DNA of 64,000 nt from Linepithema humile (Eukaryota > Arthropoda > Insecta > Hymenoptera > Formicidae), in NCBI RefSeq assembly GCF_040581485.1, contig NC_090132.1, positions 19,677,911-19,741,910 on the forward strand, given 5' to 3'. Shown here piece by piece: positions 13,301-26,976 of the stretch. Position numbers and translations under genes: made by a program. Position 1 is the first letter of the stretch. Every line of letters begins with the position of its first letter. Below the pieces are notes generated by a model. The model worked only from the letters and a program-made list of their open reading frames with translations. It was not told where the DNA came from and did not search any database.

Positions 13301-16300
13301 CAGATCCTTAATTACACATATCTTGAAAACATTCTTGATAATTTTTCAAACATCCACTTTTCTTTAATATAAATCTACTTAATCATCGTGTGAATAGTTT
13401 ATTTACATAATTGGACTGTGAATTATGAATAATTTATCTCTCGAAAAGACACCGGATGACCGAGTTTCAGAGATCTCGTCATGACCTCGGTAGGAACCCC
13501 ATGTTCTGACCTTGCATTCTTTTCAATTAGCGGCTATGGGTTCCCATCGCTCTCGCAAGAAGTCATACAAACGAAAGAGAGTTTCCCATGCGCAAAAAAT
13601 CTTTGCAATTAAAAGTAACGCGAGTTTTACAAATTATTGTGCAAATTCATTAAAATATTATTTTAAATTTATAAAAATTTAGAATTGACAAATATTATGT
13701 AAAGAAAATTTATTTTATTAAATGAAAATATTTTATTCGGAAGAAAAGCTCGTTGAATTAAAAAATTGATTACATTACATTGATAAAATATATGTGTATA
13801 CGTTTGCCGTCTTCGTCTCTGCATGACTTTCGCTAGTCTTCTCATTAATCATTTACACACGCACCGAATGCAGTTTCTTGTAACGTATAAAACCTCAGAA
13901 ATATGTGTTCGTAGCTCGCGCGAATTTAAAGATGACGTTATTTCATGGTCTCCGTCGTGATGAATATCCCAATATGTATTCAAGTTTTTTAAATAGCCAG
14001 ACTTGTATGGCAACGCGCGCACGTCTATATATAAGAGTCAATAACGCGTCTGTTAAGTAATCAAGTCAGTTCGCGTGACTTTGGTACCAAATACTAATAT
14101 CGGTTCAATTACATAATTGCATATAAACTAGCCATATTGCTCGTTATGATAATGATATTGCATTACGGATGTTTGTTAGAAATTAAACGTATCCAATATC
14201 GAATGTCTATTTCTTGTGTGCCGTCAGAAACCGTAATAGCTAATAAACTACGAATGCGGGCTTTTCTTTGAAGTTTTTTATACGGGCAGTAACGTACAAT
14301 TTAGAATGACAACTTATTATGACTGACAATAAACTTCGCATTTTACAACATATAAATTGTGAAATATATCATGTTTCAAATGTATTTAATTTAATAAATA
14401 ATAATTAAACGACTTTAATGAAGGAAAATATGATCGATTATATTTTGTTATAATTTAAAAAAATGAAAACAGTTTTACGGCATAATTAATTAATCATAAT
14501 TACGAGAAAAAATGCTTTAACATATTATTCAATTTACTTAAATCGAGTTTTAATGGTTTTGTTCTGACAAATTTTACTTAATTACTTTACGTGTTAATCT
14601 ATGTGAATTCAGGATAACTCGAGAAATAATAAGTAAAAAAGACTACGAACAGATTGTTAGGAAAACAGTCTAGACATCTAATTTGCCTCTTCAAAGTAAG
14701 AAAATAATAATGATCTCTTGCATTCTTTGTTGCATTTTTTTATCGTATTCCAATACAGGCAAAGCTGTGATTCTCTTTCAAGCTGACCGCTCTCTTCTCG
14801 TTTAGAGGTCCTTATATGGTCAAGAACAACCGGGCAACCTTCGCGTTTAAAAAATCCTCGAGAAACACGTATGCGCAGATAAGCCGCGTAAAGATTATGC
14901 AATTGATCGGCCTTACAAAGTGGGTCAATAATTTTGTCGTATACGCGTCGCATCGATTTGCGATAAGTTCGATCGCTCGTAACGAGCGTCCGCCTTTTAA
15001 GGATAGTTGTTAGGTATAAACTTCCTTTAGAGAAAAGATGCTTTAGAGTACAGCATAAAACGCCAATCTTGTGTCGACAGTTTTGAAGCATCAAAGAAAA
15101 TATACTCAATTTCTGTCGTATTGGAAAATTGTGATATGTGCTTATGCGGTTAAAAGATTCTTTGACAGTCTTTTACATCACTCAACATTTTAATTGTTAA
15201 TATATTTTTGTTTTATTAATCAATTATTACTTTATATAGAATTGCATATTTCTTTATCAAATAAGCTGGGAAGACTTTGAAGCTATTAAAGTATTACATG
15301 GAAAAATTAGTATATGTTCTTTTCCAAGCCACTCCATCAAAAAGTGATCTAAGCACGTTAAAAGTGTGAGAAGCCAATTTATTAATTAAACGCTGGAATA
15401 TTCACATTAGCTAATTGTCACATGTTTCGATATGAAGCCGTATCTATCTATCAAGCATCTGGCAAGATTGCGATTACTCCAGTCAATAAGTAAAATGACT
15501 TTGCTCATCGCGACATAGTCGAGCAATTCAATCTGGCTTGCGCTTCATTGACAGCAGCAGGCCTCTGACCTAATTCTTGCGACCGTGAACGTGTGAACGT
15601 GTTATTACACATGAGCATCAATGTCATTGCTATAGAAGCACACACAGCGAAAGAGTGCATGATAATTCTTTAATTACAAGCACTTGGCTTTTTCGCACTT
15701 TTAACGCGCTTAGATTATTTTTTTTATGACACAGCTTGGAAAAATAAAACATACTAGTTTGCCTATGTTTCTTAAAACTTTAACAGTTTTAAAGTCTTTC
15801 CAATTTATTTAACAAACGCGCAATATGAATCTTATTAGACTAGAAAGTATTCAATCATAATAATTATTAAAATACAAGCAATGCGTTTATAATTTATACG
15901 TACGTATATTTTATGCGTAGAATAATTTGATTATTGTATAAAATATCTTATAAATTGTCTTCAATACTTTAAAGTTAAGTCTTCATAAAAATTATCGAGG
16001 CGATTGTTTTTCTAAAAAAAAAAAACTAAGTTATGGACTGTAATCAACAATGATATCACGAGTGTAATATCACGAGACTTAGAAAAATCTAAAAAAAAAC
16101 TATCAGTTTGTAAACTCTAATAATCCATATAAGTTCCAACATCATTCACGTGTGATAAAGGCGAGATTATCTTGTAAATAAATCAATACTTTGCTCCTGT
16201 TTCGCACAGAAAAATTCTGATCTACAATCATGATGCGAGATATATAATCTTGATAAATTCCTTTGCAATTCTCATTAACCGTAATATTTGCAATTTCGTA

Positions 16301-19300
16301 TTATTTTTCATAATGGATTATTTGTTGTACAGAATATTTTCAGTGAAAGTCATACATTTCTTTTTTCCATATATAAGTATAACTCATCAATATATCTTAC
16401 ACATTTTGAAATATTGATCGACAAAAATTGTTTTTCAAGATGTCAGAAAAGTTCAATTTTTCGAATGTGATTAATTTCATCAAGTTTGCGAAAGAGAAGT
16501 GCGACTCAGATTTCCTTTGTGGTTTCGGGATGCATAAATTTCACTTCCGACGTGATCTAAACACGTGCTGCTCACACGTGGAATTGTGACTCTTGTATAA
16601 TTTTTAATTTAAAAGATACTCTATGCCTTTTTAAAAGAGCTTGAAGTTTAAGATCGTACGATGTGCTAAGGAGGTATTTTTACATGGTTTCGTATCGCAC
16701 CCTTTTCCTACACTTCTCCTTTGCCGTCTGCTTCTATATAAGGGCCACAGACGCACTCTTTCATCTCTCGGAACTTGATATAAGATAACCATTGCTTCTT
16801 GATCGCGTTGTTGATTTGGATTATTTGTACAACGCTTTCTACGAGATAACATCGTCGCAGATTATATTGTCGGCGTTTAAAAATTTCATGTTTACTTGCG
16901 AACGTTTATGTTAAAGTCCCACCTGGATCTTGTTATTTCTAGTATGTGAAGCATTTAATCTCTTTTTCAGAAATATGGCTTTTTAATTGATTGCGATAAA
17001 TTAAATTATTCAAAGTTTGTAAAAATAAAAAAAAAACAGAAAATTTATAGACCAATTAAATTAGAATTAATAGTTTGTGACATGCAGTTACTGATAAATT
17101 ATATAAAACAAATTTATTGGTTCTTTTTGAATTTGTGCTCGATTTGACTTATTAGTGTGCAATATATTTATAATATCAGTTATTCTTGGTAGGGGTCTGA
17201 CCATGATATTGATAAGATAAACAGTTATCCGGTGATATTATGTGTCAACAAAATTGTCAACATGTGAATTTGTAACGCGAATTCTTTTCTATCGATGTCA
17301 CGAATTATTATTACTTTTACAACTATTTTTACTGCAAAGTTAAAGTATTTTTATGACAAAACGGTAATCATAGTATGATGAATATCTGTTTTTGAGAAAA
17401 ATATTTAAGATTATTTATCAATTATATTAAAGATTAAATATAATCACATCTTATTAGTCTGCTTTATATCTTCGTGCAAATAAACAATGCCATAAAATAT
17501 TTTCGATGATAAAATATCAAATCAAGTATCAAATATTTAATTACGCAAAGTTAAACGATGTCTGCGAGGTGAAATTTACACCACGTTGTCGTCTCGTCCA
17601 CTTTTCGTCGTGCTTTATGCATGAAAAATCGCTCCAAAATGTCGCGTGACTTTGGCGCGTATGCTAAAATCCCTCGCATGTCACTCTTTTAACGTTAATG
17701 AAATTATCGTGCGCTTACTTAATGCCTAAATATAGAAGCGATCGCGTTCCACATTGTAACGACGATGGCCGCAGTATCGCGTCCTGTGCTCTTTAAAGAG
17801 AATGCCTTGATATCATCGAGGAATGTGCAACTATGCGGAACACGGACAAAAGTAAACGACCGCACGTAGACTGTATATATATAACCAAGTCGTCTAGCAT
17901 TTTTTTCTTCTAAAATTAAAATCTTGAATTGTATCAAATAACAAAATCTTTTATTTATAATAATTCTTAAAATTAATGCAGAGATCTAACGAAGATATTT
18001 AGCTTTACACCATAAAATATTTTTGCGAAATTGATTGCAAATTTTTTAGTATATTAGAAAAGAAATTCTCATTAATATTACTGAAACCGTTGAGATTGTG
18101 TGTGTGTGTGCGAAATGGCTCAATATGTACGTATAAGTTTCGAGTGAACAAGTTGGATGCAGATTAATTCCCTGGCAATGGTCTGAGTGACGTCTCAGGT
18201 GAAAGTAGATACCGTGAGCATGAGAATACCTGGCACAAGATTCGTGGCATAGCATTGTCCACTTTACTGCGTCCACTTCGTCATTTGTATGTAACGTTCG
18301 ATACATTGTAATAATCTGTTAACAATTACACTGCTGTAAAACAATAATGAAAAGAAGACGGTATAAAGTAATTTTAAATAAGAACTATGTAAGAACACAG
18401 CTTAGAATGCACAAATTCGGCCGCGACAAATTATTTTCCACAGAATACTAGAATCATTTGGGAGTGCGAAGAATCGACGTCATATAATTTCAATAATTCG
18501 AGTAATAATCTCTGTTAGAAAAATGCTTGAAACGTGTCTCTTGTATGCAATACATCTGTACACAGGCATTCATTTATACTTTTTATGGGCGATAGTGTTT
18601 TCAGAGAAAACAAATCGCGGAAATAGTTTCGGGCTGGCATCGAATCGCTTTACAGTGACGCACCGAAAATCTGAAACTGCATCCGCTGTAAAAACACTTT
18701 CGCGGGAATACCAGACACCAGACCCGACAGTATATTATTATAATTAAACGCGCCCATCATGATGCAAAATATGCAAGATATTCATGCAGCATATCACGAT
18801 TAATTCGATATTGATTTTATCTTGATCAAATTGTCGAAAAGTGATGTATATGCGGCAAATTAGAAATAATTATATATACATCTTGAAGGCTTTCTAAAAA
18901 TGAAATTTTAAAGATGTAAAACAGATAAAATTGTATTTTTTATTTTATTATAAAATTGGCTTTGATGGAGAATTTTAATATAATTAAAATTCGATGATTG
19001 AGATATGTTGAAAATTAAGGTTTAATTTAGAAAAGAAAAGATCAAATTTTTACTAAGCAGAAAACAACTCGAAACTTTTAGATGAAAGGAACATGATAGG
19101 TGCAGGATACCTTCTATACGGTCCCTCGAAGTGCATCACGAACCGAGACACCGTATATCTAACGGAATATGCATACTGCAGGAAGATGAATGCCGAGGGT
19201 CCATGCTTGGAAACCTTTCCTTTTTAGGCAATCGCACATATAGGCAGGTAACCATTCGCTTGGAGTTTGCTAGAAGTTATCGATTCTCCCTCTTATATGA

Positions 19301-20629
19301 GATATTCAATTGTCATTATTAAAATTAACAACAGATTTTTTAGCAAATAGGTCCCTCGATATATAAAAACAAGTCTGATATGAACAATAAATTTAGTAAT
19401 AACATAATAATAATTTAATCATAATAACCATAATACATTATTGAAAAATTTTTTTAAACATGACACTAATAGTCTTTATATTTGTATTACTAAAAATGTT
19501 TACATTTTTAACATTAAAAATATTATAATATTATAAAAATATTATAAAAATATTACAAAGGAAAAATTATGATTTTTATGTAGCTCTTTGTTCCCTGTCG
19601 TGTTCCCTGAATACTTATATTCACGGTCAAAGATGCACGAGTTACATTGAAAGAACAACGAACTGGTGTTGTGATGGATTAGGTCACTGACTCTGGCAAT
19701 GCTCATGTCGCAGTCCCTACAGGATGTGTTACTTGGTACATTAGAACATCGCATAATTAATAAGCGGCTCTCCACATAACATCAAAGCCCTGACCTGCGA
19801 CCGAGAAAACTCGGAAACATAATAGCATTGCTCATTGCGTATTATTTTTAAGAGAATAACGTGTAAATTTATTGATGTTACAGATCAATAGCAAATACAG
19901 CGAGGAGCTGGCGCAGGAATGTCTGGAATGGATCAAAACAATCACCGGCGAAAACATAAATACCAACGGGGACATGGATAATTTTTATGAGACTCTGAAG
20001 AATGGCACCTTGCTGTGCAGGTATCAGATGTTAAAAAACTGTCGAAAAAATCGATTTAAGAATGCTGAAAATACAACGAAGTAAAAATATTTTCGATAAT
20101 CATATTTCTCCTCTGTGTTTTCCTAGGCTGGTGAATGATATCAAAGAGGGTTCGGTAAAGAAAATTAACAACACAACGTTGGCCTTTAAATGCATGGAGA
20201 ATATAAATGCTTTTCTCGAGGCTGCAAGGGCATTAGGTGTTCCGGCGCAGGAGACCTTCCAAACCGTAGATCTCTGGGAAAGACAGAATCTAAATTCTGT
20301 TGTTATTTGCTTACAATCTCTTGGAAGAAAGGTACAATATCGTTTCACAAATATGAATGTACCGAGTGGCTAAAAATTCAATATATTGACTCTATTAATT
20401 CTTAATAATGTCTCGGAAATGTCGATTCAAATATATTATAAGGATTGTATTTTTGCAGGCGGGTAATTATGGCAAACCAAGCATCGGTCCTAAGGAGGCG
20501 GATAAGAATGTACGCAATTTCACGGAAGAGCAGTTGAGAGCTGGGCAGGGCGTAATAAGCTTACAATACGGCAGTAATAAGGGTGCTAATCAAAGCGGTA
20601 TCAATTTTGGAAACACCAGACACATGTAA
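7303..20629 (+). CDS. Chd64: Chd64/transgelin-like calponin-homology protein, 188 aa
   Basis: Coding exons are 7303-7356, 19884-20020, 20127-20331 and 20459-20629, with phases 0, 2, 0. All introns are GT-AG. Intron 1 is about 12.5 kb; the others are about 100-130 bp. The 188-residue product starts MACNRAAKSGFAAEAQRK. It has one calponin-homology domain at about 20-130, with LEWI, LKNGTLLC, KCMENINAFL, GVPAQETFQTVDLWE and VVICLQSLGR, and a single C-terminal calponin-like motif (GVISLQYGSNKGANQSG) ending TRHM. Length and layout match insect Chd64 and vertebrate transgelin, which are actin-associated. Drosophila Chd64 has also been reported to bind a juvenile-hormone response element complex (established knowledge). 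Mp20 is the main alternative, but the N-terminal GFAAEAQ and the DLWERQNLNS segment fit Chd64 better as I remember it. A poly(A) signal is at 20736-20741. The big intron 1 suggests regulatory content. Confidence 0.9.
7357..19883 (+). other. Intron 1 of the Chd64-like gene
   Basis: This 12.5-kb intron is mostly AT-rich. It contains an A19 run at 13091-13109 and several GC-richer islands (about 9640-9850, 10740-10970, 14800-15010, 16640-16860 and 17560-17860). These could be enhancers or old exons; none resolves into a convincing gene. The island at 9632-9840 has an acceptor-like sequence and an open minus frame (see findings). Confidence 0.7.
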
Positions 20630-21875
20630 ACATTTATTTCCGCATTCATGCCGGGAAGGCAAAATCGCTCTATTTTCATCTGTCCTGACTTTGTTTCCGC
20701 AACAAGTACTCTTCTTTAGATATAGCATACTGCATAATAAATGTTCATCGAGGTCCAAAATAAAAAATATATTGAATGGTGCATAAAATATCCCCTATGC
20801 GCAATAGGGGCTAAGAAATATAAGTATGAGATTTTCCAAATAAAAGTGACAAAAGATATAATTTAAAGAAAACGCGATTGAATTTTTGGATGCATAAAGG
20901 GATTTTTCATTGCAGTAGTTATTTTATTTTTAATCTAAATATTTTTTTAGAGAAGTTTTCCGCCATTTTTCAACAATCTGCAATTTAAATTTATCGAATT
21001 TATTTTTCTGTCGTTTAAATTTTTGAAAACTTTTACTGCTAGACTGTGCATCCAAAGGTTGAATGAATCATATTTAGGTTTTGTGTTAATGCAAATTATT
21101 TAATTTACTTTTTCATTATCTTATGTCACTTCTATTTCGAACCTAATGATTCAGAATCGATGTCAATATGATGTCATATTTACCGTACATCTATGACGTA
21201 AGCATGATAAAGTAAGTACTCTGAGAAGTACATAACATTTTATTTCCTATTAGCCTGGTTATGTGACAACTTAAAGTGAATCTTTTTATACGTGTATAGC
21301 ACGTATACTAATGAGTAAACTGTCGTATTTCACAATTTACAACGCGACTGTGTAGCTCTCAGGATAAAAAATACATAAACATTCTTATATGTTATAAAAG
21401 AACAAAGGTGATTAGCATTAAGCTTGGACAATTGCTATATTTGTTAAATATTATCAAGTTATACGTGAAAGTCTCGGTTTTTAATTAACTGTGCTGTTGT
21501 CACCGCAGTTAAACATTTTTCAAATTCAATCTGTCTTATAAATTCATGTTACACGTGAGATAATTATTAAAATTATTATATGATGAATGATATATGATTA
21601 TATATTAAGTATTTTGTACAAATATATATTGATGGTTAGAAGAAATAATTTTTCATGAGTTAATAAACAATGCATCAATAAGTGATTTTTGCATTAAATG
21701 TTACTTATGATGAAACACAATTATGCTGTATTTTTAATTACTCTATCCTAAATTGCAATTGATATTCTTTCAGAATAATATATTACATGTTTAAGTTTTT
21801 CAAAATATTTTATTTTAAAACATATACAATGTAACACTACCAACAAAAAGAAATATAGCCTCTAATTTCAGTTAT
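20630..21875. other. Convergent 3' region between the Chd64-like gene and mRpS6
   Basis: The plus-strand gene has AATAAA at 20736-20741. The minus-strand mRpS6 has its AATAAA as TTTATT at 21809-21814. Between them is AT-rich DNA without coding signal. Confidence 0.55.
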
Positions 21876-22744
21876 TTATCTATTAAAAGGATAATAATCC
21901 AACCCACTATTATGTTTAAATTCGTATTTATTCCTGTTCTGCTTCTGTGCCATTTTCATCATTTCCTGGACGCTAGGCCTATATAAATAAAATAAAACAT
22001 TGAGATATAAGTTATATAATAAGTCATGAAAAATAAGACTGCAAACCATACCTATATGCCGGTGGTAACATCTCTTTATGGAACGTACATTCTTTTTTGA
22101 TTGGTTCATTTTGTTTGTATATCTTTAGTCTAACAATATCAACATCTCTATTGCATTCATCAAAAATTTTCTCTAATTGATTTGGAGGTGCATCAAAACA
22201 TATGAGAAAATGACTGAAAGTATAAGATAAAGTTTGCTTATGTATATATATTTTTTTACCTTTGCTTGGATATATAATAATAAAAACTAATTTATTTCAA
22301 TTTAATACAAAATTAGTTTCTTAAATCAACATTATTGATATAAGTATAATCTTACTTTGCTTCTCTGTGGACATGTTGATGTGACTTAATTTTGCATGGA
22401 AGCTGTTTCAGTCCCCAATTTTCCATTTTTCTGATAAAACCACCAGTATTAAATATTGTTTCGGCTGTTCTTTTCAAAGTTGCCACCAATTCTGGCTGCA
22501 AAGTATCAAATTCTCTTGTTGATTATTTTAGATTTTAGATCATAAGAATACATCAACACAGATCTTTTTGTGACAGAAATGTCACAGAAAGATTTGATGT
22601 TATTTTTATAAAATAATAACTTAAATTACATATTAAATTATCGTACCGCTTTATTATTATACAAAATAAAACATAACCTAATACATTGTAAGATAATACC
22701 TTCTTTATGATGCGTATCATCAGGGGCATTTCGTATGTCGGCAT
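21876..22744 (-). CDS. mRpS6: Mitochondrial small-subunit ribosomal protein S6 (bS6m), 149 aa
   Basis: Four coding exons on the minus strand: 22744-22700, 22495-22356, 22213-22052 and 21978-21876, with phases 0, 2, 1 and GT-AG introns. The protein begins MPTYEMPLMIRIIKKPELVA. It contains the bS6 fold segments GGFIRKMENWGLKQLPCKIK and the hydrophobic strand HFLICFDAPPNQLEKI, then DVDIVRLKIY. The C-terminal extension with RPSVQEMMKMAQKQNRNKYE is typical of the mitochondrial form. Family members bind small-subunit rRNA next to S18 in the mitoribosome. Length fits animal MRPS6 (about 125-150 aa). The ATG is the first in the open frame. A TTTATT (AATAAA on the minus strand) lies 62 bp past the stop. 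It is divergent from snurportin-1, 677 bp apart. Confidence 0.93.
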
Positions 22745-23420
22745 GTTTGTTTATCCAGATACAATTTCCTAATTTAATATAATAATAATATAACTTTATT
22801 ATATATCTTAACTAATTAACTTTTTTTAATCCACAGTATACCACAGACAACACTTGTAAATATCTAAAATAGACCATGAGAATGTAAACTTATAGATGCG
22901 CAAACATAAGTTTGTGTAGTGTGATATAGCATTACTATAGAAAATTTTATATCCAATAGAAGAGGTTATTTTCTAGAAGCAAACATGTCATCAGCTAAAA
23001 TCTCTAGAAGGCACATTTTCCTATTGGATATCAAAATGTTTATAGGCAATGATTATCTGTGGTGAAACGAACAAAATTATAATTAGTAGCCGTCTATGAG
23101 TAATCTTATAGTCTATGGATTCATTGTGACACAGAAAGCAAGCAGAAGGCAAGTAGAAGGCAAGTGTCGATTGGTGTCGATTGGTGTCGATTGTAGAAGC
23201 ATGATACTTTTTTTAATTCGTATATATAGTAAGTATATAAGTATTGATCGAATGATAAAAATCTACGGCATTAAACATTATTGTAACTGCAATTTTTTTA
23301 GATATTTTTCAATTGTAATACATTTTTTTCAGTGCTATATTACCAATAGCAAGTGGTATATTGTAAGATACGTATTCTAGAAAAGTACTGTATCGTCTTT
23401 ATAGCTTTATATTTTTTAAA
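22745..23420. promoter_or_regulatory. Divergent intergenic region, mRpS6 / snurportin-1
   Basis: This 676-bp gap separates two start codons on opposite strands and must hold both 5' UTRs and promoters. It contains two small tandem repeats: an 11-bp AGAAGGCAAGT-type unit twice at about 23143-23163, and TGTCGATTGG repeated at about 23164-23193. No classical TATA or CpG island is obvious. Confidence 0.5.
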
Positions 23421-25023
23421 ATGGCAACAGAATTGCTAAATGACAAGAGTTATGAGACGAGAGAAAACGTTCGTCGTCAATTTTATAAGAATCGAATCAC
23501 GAAAGATAATATTAAGTTGGAACTTGACGAAAACGAATCTCAAGATAAGAGACGTAAACTCTTGTTGGAATATCAGAAAAAGTATGTATAAAATTGTACA
23601 ATTTAAAAAATTACTCTATTGTTAAATTTATATTTTTGTATGTAAAAAGAAATATATTAATAGATGTTATTAAATCAATGTGTGAAAATATGTTATTAGT
23701 GAATACTTTATAAAACTACAGTAGTAAAATAAGGATTAATGAAGGTCAATAAAATTTAATTTGTTTTAACGGTTGAAATAAAAGTTCAAAGTAGATTGTA
23801 GACTTTTTGTGCAAAAATTTGTAGAAAATTTAGAATTGTTATAACTAATATTCTACAATTCATATTTTTATTTTCTTCTACTATTGTAATCTTATATCAA
23901 AAAAGATTTCTTCCTTTCCTCATAAAAATGATATTTGTAGACATAGAGAAGAAGCACTAAATGCTGCACGTGGTATATTGCAAGACATATATTTTTCTGA
24001 ATTGGAAGATGAGGAGTATATGGATACGGAAGAGCATTCTTCATCTTCTAAATTACAATATAGATCCAAAATAAATCGAATGATGATGTCAGAATGGATG
24101 CTAGATGTACCGCAAGACTTTTCGGAGAATTGGATTATGGTTCCATGCCCAGTAGGAAAACGAGTTAGACTGGTTTCAGGCAGGGTACTAATTTATTTTG
24201 TCATATTTATTTAATATTATGTTTAACAAACATTGATTTCAAATAAAGAATAATAATACTAATAATTTTGCAGGGTAAAACAAGGGCATATTCTAGAACA
24301 GGCGTGTTTGTTGCAGTTTTCTCTTCAGCTCTTCCAGGTGGAAATTATAATGCTAACATGCGCCATTCTGCTATTATAGATGCCATATGGATAAAGGAAC
24401 GAAAAGTTTATTATGTATTAGACGTGTTGTACTGGAATAACTTGCCTTTTACATATTGTGAGGTATGTGTTACTAATGTATTTTGGAAGTTTATATGAAA
24501 TATTTTATTTTATCAACAGCTTGATTTGATAAATCTTTTATTTTAGGCTGAGTTTAGACTATATTGGATCAATAGCAAACTCTCTGAGACAAAAGAATTT
24601 GAAATACATGATTCTGATATAAATAAATATCCTATGTTATCTTTACCAAAAATCAGCTGTGATTTAAATTTAAGTTCAGTTTTGACAGATCTTGCTCCTG
24701 AACTACATTCATTAGATGGATTTTTATTTTATCATCGCAATGCACAATATATTTTTGGGATTACTCCACTTGTGATATGGCTGAAACCTTATATGTTATC
24801 TGAAGCACTTGGGATATTTGTACCTTCACCATTTGACAATAAACCAGATAAATACGTAAATTTTCAACATCACGTTGAAAGTGTAAATAAAAAGCGGAAA
24901 AAAGGAAAAATTGTCATAAATATTGTAAGTTTATATATTATTGTAATGAATGTTGATTTATTTCTTTTGCTTGATTAATATTTTCTTTTTTAAATTTTAC
25001 AGATGGAAGTAGAAGAAATGTAA
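23421..25023 (+). CDS. Snup: Snurportin-1, snRNP import adaptor, 330 aa
   Basis: Coding exons are 23421-23581, 23941-24184, 24274-24462, 24547-24924 and 25003-25023, with phases 2, 0, 0, 0. The product carries m3G-capped spliceosomal snRNPs from cytoplasm to nucleus through importin-beta (established). An N-terminal importin-beta-binding segment is visible at about residues 25-70, with the basic DKRRKLLLEYQKK block. The cap-binding domain starts near residue 104 with SEWMLDVPQDF and ENWIMVPCPVGKR, and continues with GKTRAYSRTG, ALPGGN and YYVLDVLYWN. It ends with LDGFLFYHRNAQY and TPLVIWLKPYMLSE. W106 and the Trp of the IWLKPYM motif correspond in position to conserved tryptophans of the human cap-binding pocket region. 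Length is slightly shorter than human (360 aa), mainly at the C-terminus. The last exon codes only six residues and a stop. AATAAA is at 25134-25139. Confidence 0.94.
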
Positions 25024-25387
25024 GATAAGAACGCATTTGAAATATCATAATGATCTCAAATATGGACTATTTTTACTACGCAATGTACGTGTACAGTAAA
25101 ATGTATAAATATATTTTTTTTAACGTAAAGAAAAATAAATTTGATTATATAAATATATAAGATTTTATTTGAAGGTAAATACATATTTAAGATAAATTGG
25201 TAGTTGTTTCTTTCTATAAAAATTGAAATAATATAGTATTCTTTTTGTTGATAAGTGTTTTTTTTTAATAAAAAATGGTGATTGTGTGTGTGTGTGTGTG
25301 TGTGTGTAATTAATGTAGTAATTATAATAACTATCTAAATTGCATATTTGTCATGTAATTAAGAATATATGAATAATTTGGAAGCAT
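25024..25387. other. Tail-to-tail 3' region, snurportin-1 / CENP-L
   Basis: The plus-strand signal AATAAA at 25134-25139 and the minus-strand signal (TTTATT at 25164-25169) lie within about 30 bp, so the two 3' UTRs probably meet or overlap. A (GT)n microsatellite occupies 25283-25307, in the putative 3' UTR of CENP-L. Confidence 0.5.
25283..25307. repeat. (GT)12 microsatellite
   Basis: Uninterrupted alternating T and G over 25 bases. Confidence 0.95.
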
Positions 25388-26976
25388 TCATATATCATCA
25401 ATGTGTGATGTGTGGAATCTATCCAAAGCTTTCTCATTTAGGTACAGTAATATCTGATCCATAATTTCTTCATTCTTTATTTTTATCTAAAAAGACAAAA
25501 TATGCATGTATAATAGATTACAAATGTATATATTAAATGTATTCTGAACTGTAAATGATTTTAATGTAAGACAAAAAGAAGAGATAGTAAACATAAAAAC
25601 AATATACAAACTTACTTTATTTTCCATTATTGTTATTCCAGGCAGATTGATTCTACGCAATGTACATAATCCCAACTGTAATTCTGCTGTGTTTAACATT
25701 TGTGAATATAAAATTTCATAAAACATTTCTATATGTTGACGATCCAAAGATGTATCATTTTGATCCCTCGTAGTGCTGTAAATATCAATATAAGATGCAC
25801 ATTACAAATCATTTTGAATATTTTTATATAATTAAATGTTATTAATATTATACATACTCTAATATTTTTTTTAAAGCTAAAATATCCCATTTAACAGTTA
25901 TAGTATCTGTTATAGTATTAGTAATAGTATCTGTCATAGTATCAATTATATCTGTAACTGGTAATTTTGGTACTATATATTCCATTTGAACTTCACCAGA
26001 CTGCTTCTTTTTTGCCGTCATAATCACAATTGGAATAAACCAGCGTAAATCTTCCTCGTCAACTGATAGTGTAGTTATCAAACAGTCAAACATATAACTA
26101 ATAATAGTATGCACTGCATCTATACAACTACGTGTACCACGACACAATAGAAGAGGTAATTTTATGGAGTTTTGTATGTTTGATTTAACCCGTTTGATGT
26201 TCCAGGATAATAAATATCCTTTATAAATGACTTTTTCTGCACCTTCTTCGTGATTACTGTCCTTGGCAAGAACTTGAATCTAAAACATATTTCCAAAGAA
26301 ACTCAAATTTTGTTATATTATCCAATAATGTATACATTTAAACAAGATATTTAATGAGAAAGCTAATATAATATATATAATTATTAATTAAACCTTTATT
26401 GTTGGAGTGTCTTGATTTGGTTGAGATATAATATCTTCCATAATAGAAAAGTTTGCATCATAAACCACATCTTCTCGTGACAGTGTCCTTGCAATTTCTT
26501 CTCTTAATTTTTTGGAGTATAATTTGAAATGGATATCATCATGGTGAAAATCAAACAGAATAGATACTGCATAAATGTTCCATGTTTGGTCTACTAAAGC
26601 TGTAGTTTGTTTACACCAAATTTAAAGAGTAGAAAATATATTTCTTAAATATGAATGAATATTTAGACAATAACACAGAATAGATCAAATAAAATTATTA
26701 ATATACATATATTACAATCAAACTATATTTTAAGATCAAAGATAAAAAAATCTGCATTATTAATCAATTTATTTGTTATAAATATATTATATAACTTTAA
26801 ATTTCTATTTTTTAGTGCATGTGCATTATACCTTCAAGTCCTAAATTTTCAATTTCTTCGTCCTCTTCTAATCTCGTAGTTATATCAAATCGTTGTCGTT
26901 GTTGCATTCGCGGTGTGCGCGGTGTGTATACATTACTAGTTCTTGGTCCAACAGCATTTTCTACTGTGTGGTTCAT
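25388..26976 (-). CDS. CENPL: Centromere protein L (CENP-L) homologue, 343 aa
   Basis: Five minus-strand coding exons: 26976-26832, 26599-26394, 26279-25858, 25775-25616 and 25486-25388, with phases 1, 0, 2, 0 and GT-AG introns. The 343-residue length is almost the same as human CENP-L (344). Similar blocks in the same order include LVDQTWNIYAVSILFDFHHD near residue 50 (human W-x-L-Y-S-V-x-P-L-Y-K-F), then a lysine-rich region with GYLLSWN, then LPLLLCRGTRSCIDAVHT followed by FDCLITTLSV. Next come VDEEDLRWFIPIVIM and KWDILALKKI, then a helix MFYEILYSQMLNTAELQLGL, and finally IKIKNEEIMDQILLYLNEKA. CENP-L pairs with CENP-N in the constitutive centromere-associated network and supports kinetochore assembly on CENP-A chromatin (established for vertebrates and yeast). 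A run of TDT/TNT repeats (about residues 240-255) is local low complexity. The identification rests on block order, since overall identity looks low. Confidence 0.78.

Noticed and set aside
14678..15109. 143-codon minus ORF in the Chd64 intron
   Set aside because: Composition is irregular, no motif, no clear splice sites; kept only as an intronic island.
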